Below the pieces are notes generated by a model that worked only from the letters and a program-made list of their open reading frames with translations, had not been told where the DNA came from and ran no database searches. The position numbers and the translations under genes were made by a program. This document shows positions 9,101 to 12,774 of a stretch of DNA of 12,774 nt, in pieces (the first letter of the stretch is position 1; every line of letters starts with the position of its first letter). The DNA lies in assembly GCA_031256615.1 (NCBI GenBank), contig JAIRQG010000091.1, positions 1 through 12,774 of the forward strand. Reading direction: 5' to 3'. The stretch is from Candidatus Methanoplasma sp. GTDB lineage: Archaea; Thermoplasmatota; Thermoplasmata; Methanomassiliicoccales; Methanomethylophilaceae.

Positions 9101-10528
9101 GAAAGCTCTGTCGCTGATAACGAGCGGACCCCCTGTGTCAAGGAATTTGAAATAGGACAGAGATCCGCATCCAAAGAACGCACCCACGCCGATTTCTTCC
9201 GCTTTTGTGGCTGTGACGCCGGTGACATAAGTGTTCGTGAACGCATAGACCGGGATAGATTCGATCTCGTTGAGGTCCACTTCTATGGCGGGGCATCCGT
9301 TGAAAGCGGTGTCCGCCATTTTTTTCACCCCGTCCGCTACAGTGAATTTATTGTTCAGATCTGCGAGCTGAGTGTTTATCCGATACGGCAGTCTGATCAG
9401 CGTCTTCGGGTCCCCCGACGGATCCAATTCGTATAATGCGCCTTTTGCGCCTTTTGCGGTATTGTCTTTGGATATCAGCGATGCGTATTTGTTGTTGAGA
9501 GGATCCACAACAAAATACTGCAGGCCGCTGATCCCGTCGAATGCGCCGGTACCGATGCCGGTGACCATGCCCAGATCCGCGAATTTCAGGTCAGTGCAGT
9601 AGAATGCGTAGTTCCCTATCGTATACGCCGCCGGCGACAAAGCAACGCCGGTCAGCGCTCTCCCGGAGAATGCGTAGGCGCCTATGGCCTTTGCGTACTG
9701 AATGGACAGCGAATAGCCGGGCGCACTGTCTGTGTCCGGCTGATCGCCCAGATAGAACGAATAATTGCCTATGGTCTCGGCTTTCGGTATGGAGAGCGAA
9801 ATGTTTATCTTCGCCTTTGCAAACGCATATTGGCCGATGCTTATGCATTCGGGGAGGTTTACCACATCGAAATCTCTTGCCAGAGATTGATTGTTCACGG
9901 CCCCGAACGCGCCTGTGCCTATTGCGGTCACTTTCGGAAGCGAGAGCGTGCTCACGTGAGGGATCGGCCCGGTGTACGCTGACTCGCCGAACACATCCGA
10001 TATTGCAAAAGCATAGTTCCCCACCGTCAGAAGTTCTTCTGCCGTTATCTCTTTGAGCGAAGTGCAGTGGAAGAACGAATAGGCTCCCAGATCGGTCACG
10101 TTGTTCAGATCGACCTTCAAAAGGCTCACGCACTCTCTGAATGCCGAGTCTCCGATCCTTCTCACGTTGTCCCCCATCTCGAGATACTTCATGTTGTTCT
10201 TCTGGTAGAAAACGCTCTGCCCGGTCGGCGTATTCAAGCTGGCGATGGCCGTTACAAGATAGGTCTCGCCCATATATTCTATCGCAGACGGGATCTTTAC
10301 ATTTTCTCCGTTGAAGTTGTAACTTATAAGCGTGACCTCTTTTGTACCCGGGATCCCGTCCAGATCAAGGCTGCCCGAGTCGTCGTACACATATGTGAAC
10401 TCGTCCGTCACGACATTGTCAAATATTTTTATCTGAGCCCCCGTTGAATCATCGTCTGATACAAGCAGGAATGCTCCAGCAGTTATCAAAATGAATAAAA
10501 CAGCTGCTGCCGGTATGTTATTTTTCAT
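3182..10528 (-). CDS. Giant cell-surface protein: BspA-type LRR, InlB B-repeats, C-terminal membrane helices
   Basis: 2448 residues in one uninterrupted frame. The N-terminus (KNN then a hydrophobic stretch, residues 6-23) is a signal peptide or anchor. Residues about 125-525 hold some 15 BspA/Treponema-type LRR units with the IGxxAF signature (IGDSAF, LGAYSF, IGTGAF, IGQYAF and so on). Around 677-695 is an Asp-rich DGDNDGDGCPDGEDPD loop like a thrombospondin type 3 or calcium-binding repeat. From about 870 to 2240 there are about 13 B-repeat (Listeria-Bacteroides/Flg_new) modules, each with VxFDxxGG, then FxGWY, then LTAxW. A small beta domain ending NITADHSIEVKV follows (about 2265-2335), then three membrane helices (about 2356-2379, 2392-2409, 2423-2442). 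By analogy with BspA and internalins it is probably an adhesin or surface-interaction protein held in the membrane; the ligand is unknown. The ATG at 10528 has only a weak GGGGG upstream. A minus-strand AAAAATAAC at 10548-10556 could give a leaderless start, or transcription may begin near 10814. Confidence 0.93.
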   Translation of the reverse strand: MKNNIPAAAVLFILITAGAFLLVSDDDSTGAQIKIFDNVVTDEFTYVYDDSGSLDLDGIPGTKEVTLISYNFNGENVKIPSAIEYMGETYLVTAIASLNTPTGQSVFYQKNNMKYLEMGDNVRRIGDSAFRECVSLLKVDLNNVTDLGAYSFFHCTSLKEITAEELLTVGNYAFAISDVFGESAYTGPIPHVSTLSLPKVTAIGTGAFGAVNNQSLARDFDVVNLPECISIGQYAFAKAKINISLSIPKAETIGNYSFYLGDQPDTDSAPGYSLSIQYAKAIGAYAFSGRALTGVALSPAAYTIGNYAFYCTDLKFADLGMVTGIGTGAFDGISGLQYFVVDPLNNKYASLISKDNTAKGAKGALYELDPSGDPKTLIRLPYRINTQLADLNNKFTVADGVKKMADTAFNGCPAIEVDLNEIESIPVYAFTNTYVTGVTATKAEEIGVGAFFGCGSLSYFKFLDTGGPLVISDRAFQNTGLTEVDLPKNTTVGSKAFSDLRTSALDNLVIGVWGNTVIEPDSFTGTTMYALQVSSDSSDTDTVNGAEAIFKDWNADRWTYGGSDSTGMLIINNEGLVDISDLVPDGQGYITVRNFDLTAGALQFVEYKDKKNPKFHMLSLKPGVYGPEMHDDAGGPIDIMADISNTGLPVGTCQNGDGKTWELVFEYYRIDFYSFLTDGDNDGDGCPDGEDPDYDNPLILSSYDVADRSKYEDMTYLAGVPLKTMLWPDFVRFSLQGWYAADNPDHALASTIGNVRITAIDVFGSTIPEDLIYRDSNDLGILNLYALFIGKEYMIEIEARVTSGQHPTAPPSDQAANPNGGSVELILDIPYNGSNGFVTAESGEKPGYGEAGYPYSTTLALKATPKTGYAFVGWGVLNTEDKDNPVWMFFEKSDRSYVNSAVSFAEWGGLTLSSSLKYVAYFAKTATVTFDTNDGNVPTDVKFVVGDYLVEPNNDYNGIDYDFKAGFSLTADPGTLGNDPSSSYYPGTPSQTGLTFGGWYGGSPETCYAEFDGSNLTLLKAMPDTPSLTLKARWYANVVFYANNGINGTATMSGSGLAETAPGSGIYAYRHDVGSHSGTAGGYTAALPSYLLPAAASDVNFNGWYVLNTGGTAVSDIGVVAAGTNSSSPYPDLYETSQRFEAFVQGDMSLMALYSADVSFFFNGATLETPMTGPPYTVAVPVSLLTLISFGDPAYFSTIDGKMTDVLTATADIHKEDEMGKRMHFIGWYDSADGTTMPPAADPSYSDYTGAITENIKLIAGWGFEITFDDAGVAGTIIDQTTMSTWMPGSYHFLVLEGSSFDMNGSGMPLIRLNGVSPTSWFDADSAPYRWFGDAPVVHYTYSVCLTPEFRNLFQFDLMGGTPATVQVPYSSTDTFADVLDRLNTSLFNGASYIKLEKTGLRYEDIGTPSTAGEPNAVWYKGAESVPDYVTGGPYTSWGPADLIGTDTQAYIRWLADVEFDVNVLFGDAGTSSDPAAMTVDEGTPFLSLGMPPGTLSVPVYDTNNNKTFKGWFIGTVRYTDQYGVIEASAGNITSSITLVAHWGAEVKFYYTGDLVFPLPAGTAKYGTDAEGNYIIIDVAEVSGSVTAPALSKPGFLNNHLIWYENGFTGTVPLSISAFIHSAVPGSFDLNGGISANKTIYARWYAVVDFHVSTSTSGFFDVTKNLLEGTKLSDLFSDLGEDPNPYAGDPTRTDWEFVGWYDVSGADPADYDDLGKQYYTTGFDYLQSGGGPDDSTSSAIEKDVTLYYEFVVLVNFDCGYTPVDLIDPQYLRVERPLPDNTSVRFTPMPARSGVAFTGWYDFSGTPIKRYTLAGTDAPDPAALIIESMTLTAAWLVEVQFYDLPAYLADGLVLNVDGVKIIQMDGGDMILNSDDDFFHMPEGTALREFILADPVPGGKRFVSWFIEQGTADGTYETGDVMYGLTDKFAGNITLTAGYGNMVHFDTNGGTPSAIPDMLVIEDQSIILPEKPAKGRLKFIGWYDGSATVSAGTPITPAGETWYSAKWLVEVKIYDGISMTPVASMEWDEDLGISSIGFGYDIITDAEYGGRVIQTVISWTDTSGTSREVTVEKFIDKYDPSAPGGWVSLYSVFNGWQDPFTGTYLPPTDDLSDLFISAADSAALFATWQERARFYESGNAPVTYYVDTGTLLKDAAAALSTAGWADAYGPLLPLNPETYRIRDSGDFKGIDIITVTFDSNGGNPPTQVFSGIISGTMLGAIAFDEPVRSGMYFAGWYSGSTRMSFTDKLYSDTVLTAKWSSVQVDQYILFAFADTHTNITPSGAVRALQGDTVTFGFYAEAGYRLVVLIDGKEINSEGMSSYSFKNITADHSIEVKVFAGVPVTGDTDQKPIEEEGDLAVLNLICVIVGILISIIALTVAYKRNFEGTGTGKGLRLGAVIVAVVASVIFLLTEEIGGSYVAYDSWTAVMFALLVVTVAMALISLRYDYRD
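3810..7915 (-). repeat. Array of about 13 InlB-type B-repeat modules within the giant protein
   Basis: FxGWY-like motifs, the core of each module, occur near residues 873, 998, 1103, 1228, 1513, 1601, 1700, 1799, 1903, 1980, 2094 and 2233, with a degenerate module between 1228 and 1513. Most units end in an LTAxW-like tryptophan that runs straight into the next VxF strand. Spacing varies from about 80 to 125 residues because of insertions. The units have diverged in sequence, so this is not a recent DNA duplication. Confidence 0.75.
8950..10160 (-). repeat. BspA-type leucine-rich repeat region of the giant protein
   Basis: About 15 units of roughly 22-30 residues carry the IGxxAF or IGxxSF signature with intervening LxxVxLP strands (residues about 125-525). 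A linker near residues 345-400 (DPLNNKYASLISKDN region) splits the array into about nine and six units. Confidence 0.75.
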
Positions 10529-10547
10529 TTATGTGCCCCCATAAACA

Positions 10548-10556
10548 GTTATTTTT
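10548..10556 (-). promoter_or_regulatory. Possible proximal TATA-like box of the giant gene
   Basis: Minus-strand AAAAATAAC is centred about 24 bases upstream of the ATG at 10528 and would give a leaderless message. It is weaker than the AT block at 10833-10847, so which of the two is used is uncertain. Confidence 0.3.
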
Positions 10557-10563
10557 CGTCAGT

Positions 10564-10812
10564 GGCGATCAGCCGCAGACATACCAGCCCCCCTCCTCCT
10601 CTTTTCCACATTCCTGTGAACTTCGTTACTCCCCGTTTGTCCTAAGGATGTCAGCTTCCTGATCCATAGTTCATGCGGGTTTCTGTGCGATCGGCATTTC
10701 GGCATGGCAGAACGCCTGTGGACGGACCGTTCTGCTCATAGAGGCAAGATCGTTCGGACCAAAAGAGGACCCACTGAACAGAACAGCAATGAGTCCGCCG
10801 GCCGCCTTGCCC
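10564..10812 (-). other. Candidate structured RNA or long 5' leader upstream of the giant gene
   Basis: No convincing protein is encoded here. Complementary pairs include 10742-10748 with 10806-10812 (seven pairs, one G-U), 10755-10759 with 10793-10797, a perfect eight-pair hairpin 10707-10714 with 10728-10735, 10672-10676 with 10702-10706, and 10607-10610 with 10615-10618. The last has a GGAA loop (GNRA type) when read on the minus strand. The two ends, 10564-10580 and 10793-10806, can also pair with small bulges, using a G-U that exists only in the minus-strand RNA. A TATA-like block at 10833-10847 predicts a start near 10814, right at the first helix. It is either a separate noncoding RNA of about 250 bases or the leader of the giant gene. 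Short stems like these also arise by chance in GC-rich DNA. Hallmarks of RNase P, SRP and 5S RNA were looked for and not found. Confidence 0.3.
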
Positions 10813-10832
10813 GAGCGCAAAAGAAACAATAG

Positions 10833-10847
10833 ATTTTAATTATATAT
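10833..10847 (-). promoter_or_regulatory. TATA-like box reading towards the giant gene
   Basis: Minus-strand ATATATAATTAAAAT is flanked by GC-rich sequence. A start about 26 bases downstream would be near 10814, at the edge of the dyad-rich region 10564-10812. Confidence 0.45.
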
Positions 10848-10881
10848 GTCCGCTCGCCATAGTATATAGCGATATCCGATT

Positions 10882-10891
10882 TTTTATAAAA
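10882..10891. promoter_or_regulatory. Palindromic TATA box between divergent genes
   Basis: TTTTATAAAA is a perfect ten-base palindrome and a near-ideal archaeal TATA box in either direction. On the plus strand it would start a transcript near 10912, about 260 bases before the ACT regulator. The 10912-11140 stretch holds no convincing protein but has small dyads (10948-10952 with 10960-10964; 11019-11024 with 11035-11040; 11045-11050 with 11062-11067). Direction of use is not decided by the sequence. Confidence 0.45.
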
Positions 10892-11144
10892 GTCTCTGTA
10901 ATACTTCAAACAGATATATACAAAAAGGCAGTCCAGCCCCTTCTCCGTCGGAAACAGCCTCCGATGCTGCGGTTTTGACCCCGGATTTAATTTGTTGTTA
11001 GAGCACAAGAACGGTTTTCATACACGGAACGGTCTGTATGATGCCTGCCGCGCTGTGTGATCGGCAGCAACATATCTCAGATGTCGGTTTCAGAAAAATC
11101 GCGGACGCTGAGCACGAAGAACGTTCCGGGACGAGAGATGCATG

Positions 11145-11152
11145 TTTTTATC
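11145..11152 (+). promoter_or_regulatory. TATA-like box of the ACT regulator (leaderless start)
   Basis: TTTTTATC is centred about 25 bases before the ATG at 11173, the distance expected if transcription begins at the start codon itself. There is no Shine-Dalgarno before this ATG, which agrees with a leaderless message. Confidence 0.5.
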
Positions 11153-11172
11153 CGCAATGCCCATTACTGTGT

Positions 11173-11670
11173 ATGGAATGTGTGAAAGAAGGATTCGGCG
11201 GGCTGCCGTCGCAGGAGAAGGTCGCAATGCTCCTTCTCAGACACGGTATAAGGGTGGAGAAAGGCACAGCTTACTGCAATGATATCAAACAGTCGGATGC
11301 AGCTATAGCAAGGGCGGCGGGCGTCGACAGAAGAGTGGTAAGATCGGCACTCGACAGGATATCATCGGTCCCGGAGCTGGACAAGGTGTTCTCGAAACTG
11401 CAGTCCATGCTGCTGCTTGCGGATGTTGCGCAGGAGATAGACTGCACCACGGTGGAGATAATCCCCACGGACGCAATGATGCCGGGGATATTGGCGGGAG
11501 TGATGGACGTTATCTACAGAGGCGGCCTCTCGGTGAGGCAGGCGGTGGTAGACGACCCCGGAGTAAGGGCGGACTCCCATTTGATAATAGTGGTCGACGG
11601 GCAGATCCCTCCCGAACTGCTGCCGGCGATAAAGCAAAGCAGGGGCGTACTGAGCGTGATACTGCGGTAA
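11173..11670 (+). CDS. Archaeal ACT-domain regulator of amino acid metabolism
   Basis: A 165-residue protein matching the archaeal family described as predicted regulators of amino acid metabolism with an ACT domain (COG2150 type). The N-terminal part has LPSQEKVAMLLLRHGIRV (residues 11-28) and then IARAAGVDRRVVRSALDRI (45-63), which resembles a helix-turn-helix. The C-terminal part (about 80-165) is the ACT domain, with PGILAGVMDVIYRGGLSVRQ then AVVDDP (104-129) and a closing LLPAIKQSRGVLSVIL strand. ACT domains bind amino acids, so it probably senses one and acts on transcription or an enzyme; the ligand is unknown. The frame stays open upstream to an ATG at 11038, but those 45 extra residues look unlike the family. 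The ATG at 11173 fits the family length and has a TATA box about 25 bases upstream. It is divergent from the giant gene and lies 8 kb from asd and chorismate mutase, with which its role may connect. Confidence 0.87.
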   Translation: MECVKEGFGGLPSQEKVAMLLLRHGIRVEKGTAYCNDIKQSDAAIARAAGVDRRVVRSALDRISSVPELDKVFSKLQSMLLLADVAQEIDCTTVEIIPTDAMMPGILAGVMDVIYRGGLSVRQAVVDDPGVRADSHLIIVVDGQIPPELLPAIKQSRGVLSVILR

Positions 11671-11710
11671 GGACGTTAAATGTCTGGCTATTACGTATAG
11701 AGTCAAAAAA

Positions 11711-11735
11711 AGATATATTTTACCTAATTTCTTTC
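11711..11735 (+). terminator. T-rich stretch after the ACT regulator, possible terminator
   Basis: A run ATATTTTACCTAATTTCTTT begins about 40 bases after the stop. Archaeal polymerase can terminate on T-rich tracts without a hairpin; no good stem is seen, so support is modest. Confidence 0.3.
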
Positions 11736-11768
11736 AGAATATACGCGCGCAGATGCTCGTTTCTGGAG

Positions 11769-11782
11769 TAATATTATATATT
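11769..11782 (+). promoter_or_regulatory. TATA box reading towards the right-hand surface protein
   Basis: TAATATTATATATT stands out as an AT block. A start about 25 bases downstream would be near 11800, just before the first of three hairpins and about 250 bases ahead of the ATG at 12049. A second, weaker AAATACATA near 12020 could serve a leaderless start instead. Confidence 0.45.
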
Positions 11783-11799
11783 CCTACAATCATCAGTAA

Positions 11800-12048
11800 C
11801 CCCGTGCACAGTATGCTGAGCATTTTGTGTACAGCCTTTCGCAGCCTGCGAAGAACGTGCCCGTACACCATGCGGAGTACGGACGGGCGAGAACCAAAGG
11901 TAAGGGATGGAAAAACAGAGGGATGCGGGATGAGAATAGAGTTCATTCCGTTGAACCAGTGCGGTCTCTTTTTGGTGAATGCCTTCGTTCGTTTTTCCAT
12001 TGGCATGCCGGAAGGCAGGAAATACATACTCAAAGAGGATGATTCCAA
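11800..12048 (+). other. Probable structured 5' leader or noncoding stretch before the surface-protein gene
   Basis: Three hairpins follow one another. 11804-11815 pairs with 11821-11832 around a five-base loop: about eleven of twelve pairs, two of them G-U, possible only in the plus-strand RNA. TTCGCA/TGCGAA with a three-base loop lies at about 11838-11852. CCGTAC/GTACGG with a ten-base loop lies at about 11869-11890. Further on, TGCCTTC pairs with GAAGGCA (about 11980-12017). Both strands happen to be open (a 99-codon plus frame from 11753 overlapping the next ATG, and a 104-codon minus frame from 12048), but neither resembles a known protein or has a convincing start signal. The likeliest reading is a long leader of the downstream gene; a small separate RNA or a short coupled ORF remains possible. 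Confidence 0.35.
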
Positions 12049-12774
12049 ATGAGAAAAGAAATGAAAAAAAACAATAAGATGCTCCTGGCGCTTGTTGTTG
12101 TCGCAGCCCTTGCGATGGTATCCGTCGCGGCTGTCGCTGTAGAAAGCAGCGATGCCGAAGAGGTATACTGGAATATGGGTACGGACGACAAGCTCCTTAT
12201 TAACGGAACATCGACATCAGACTACAACTTTGTGTTGCCTGATGGCGTAACGGACAAATACTGTCCGATAGAGATCACAGCAAACGGGAAATACACCGGA
12301 ACGCTGAGCATAGGCACCTTAAACGATAAATTGGTGTTCACATCCCTCGCATCGCTCAAACTGACAGATGCAAGCAATGTGAAGATCAATGCGGTGCTGG
12401 ATGTGGACGGCGTGGCGTATTTCGAGATCAGCAACTTTGATAATGTTGCTGTGGTCCTGAATGACGGAACGTACACGCTGAAGAACGGAGTACCGAGCGG
12501 ATCATATGAATTGATGAAGGGCAAAATAATGCTCGGCATCGACGGCATACCCTTCAGCGGTACAGTCTCTGCGGGCGGCTTCTCAATGAAAGCCGAGTTC
12601 GTTGCAGGCGCAGTGCTGGCGATAACGGGTGACGGAAAGGTGACGATCTCGGGCAACGCCGCGGGCGTAATAAACAACGATTTGAGTTTAGTTCCTGCGA
12701 ATCTGAAGGACTATGAGTTCCCCTACGCGGCGCTGAGCCTCTCTGGAGAAGCAGCGATTCCCAGAGGCGAATCC
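12049..12774 (+). CDS. Secreted or surface protein with signal peptide (partial, C-terminus off the right edge)
   Basis: 242 codons are open from ATG at 12049 to the right edge. The N-terminus is a textbook signal sequence: a lysine-rich start (RKEMKKNNK), a hydrophobic core of about 19 residues (MLLALVVVAALAMVSVAAV) and a likely cleavage region near AVESSDAEE. The exported part is rich in Gly, Val, Asn, Asp, Thr and Ser with alternating hydrophobic residues, so probably beta-structured. It has only one cysteine (in KYCPIE) and no enzyme motif. No family was recognised; by setting and composition it is an archaeal surface or adhesin-like protein. GAGG stands ten bases before the ATG, a slightly long spacing. 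ATG at 12061 is an alternative start that still leaves a good signal peptide. It is the second secreted protein in the window and lies downstream of the ACT regulator on the same strand, with a TATA box between them. Confidence 0.82.
   Translation, partial: MRKEMKKNNKMLLALVVVAALAMVSVAAVAVESSDAEEVYWNMGTDDKLLINGTSTSDYNFVLPDGVTDKYCPIEITANGKYTGTLSIGTLNDKLVFTSLASLKLTDASNVKINAVLDVDGVAYFEISNFDNVAVVLNDGTYTLKNGVPSGSYELMKGKIMLGIDGIPFSGTVSAGGFSMKAEFVAGAVLAITGDGKVTISGNAAGVINNDLSLVPANLKDYEFPYAALSLSGEAAIPRGES

Noticed and set aside
8111..9436. 441-codon open frame on the plus strand inside the giant gene
   Set aside because: It is antisense to the well-supported LRR coding region, has no recognisable domain, and its openness follows from the codon bias of the opposite strand.
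10564..10812. RNase P RNA, SRP RNA or 5S rRNA
   Set aside because: Neither strand shows the RNase P GAGGAAAGUC or ACAGAA/GGCUUA elements, the SRP helix 8 GGAA loop with AGCA, or the 5S core GAACUCGGAAGUUAAGC.
10736..11008. 90-codon minus-strand frame in the divergent intergenic region
   Set aside because: It spans the TATA boxes and the dyad-rich region, has an odd Cys/Tyr/Arg-rich composition and no recognised motif or start signal.
10529..11037. tRNA gene in the divergent gap
   Set aside because: A GTTCGGACC at 10752-10760 recalled a T-loop, but no acceptor, D or anticodon arms fit around it.
11734..12048. 104-codon minus-strand frame (KRTKAFTKKRPHWFNG...), possible transposase-like fragment
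   Set aside because: The basic composition hinted at a mobile element, but no DDE or HTH motif, terminal repeats or ribosome binding site is visible, and the start would be a TTG abutting the next gene.
11753..12052. 99-codon plus-strand frame overlapping the next start by ATGA
   Set aside because: The overlap suggests coupling, but the first codons lie before the predicted transcript start, hairpins occupy the first third and no family is recognised. A shorter version from ATG 11931 (40 residues) cannot be excluded.

Overview
The window looks like chromosome from a methanogenic or related archaeon of the Thermoplasmatota, most likely a gut-type Methanomassiliicoccales (Methanomethylophilaceae-like). 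This rests on three things. The short regulator at 11173-11670 matches the archaeal ACT-domain 'regulator of amino acid metabolism' family. AT-rich, TATA-like boxes lie about 25 bases upstream of predicted transcript starts before several genes. A giant secreted protein combines BspA-type leucine-rich repeats, InlB-type B-repeats and a C-terminal bundle of membrane helices, a design common in that order. The assignment is an inference, as no rRNA or methanogenesis gene is present.

Left part (1-1564, minus strand): a partial AAA ATPase of the DUF4143 group runs off the left edge. Upstream of its promoter is an unusual tandem set of dyad elements (983-1071). Next to these lies the decayed C-terminal stump of a Fic-family protein, which lacks its catalytic half and has a one-base frameshift.

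Central-left part (1580-3094, minus strand): two amino-acid biosynthesis genes, aspartate-semialdehyde dehydrogenase (asd) and a small AroQ-class chorismate mutase, each with its own TATA-like box.

Centre (3144-10528, minus strand): one gene of 7.3 kb encodes a 2448-residue surface protein and ends at a clear hairpin terminator. Its parts in order are a signal peptide, about 15 LRR units, a thrombospondin-3-like Asp-rich loop, about 13 B-repeat modules, a small beta domain and three membrane helices.

Right part (10529-12774): a 640-base gap with TATA-like elements for both directions and a possible structured RNA or leader on the minus strand (10564-10812). Then comes the ACT-domain regulator (plus strand, probably leaderless), and a second gap holding a strong TATA box and three hairpins. 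Last is the start of a second signal-peptide surface protein that runs off the right edge.

asd, chorismate mutase and the ACT regulator all belong to amino-acid metabolism, but the giant adhesin-like gene separates them. The two surface-protein genes share an upstream layout: a TATA box, then about 250-285 bases of dyad-rich, apparently noncoding sequence, then a signal-peptide ORF. No tRNA, rRNA, CRISPR array or intact insertion sequence was seen.
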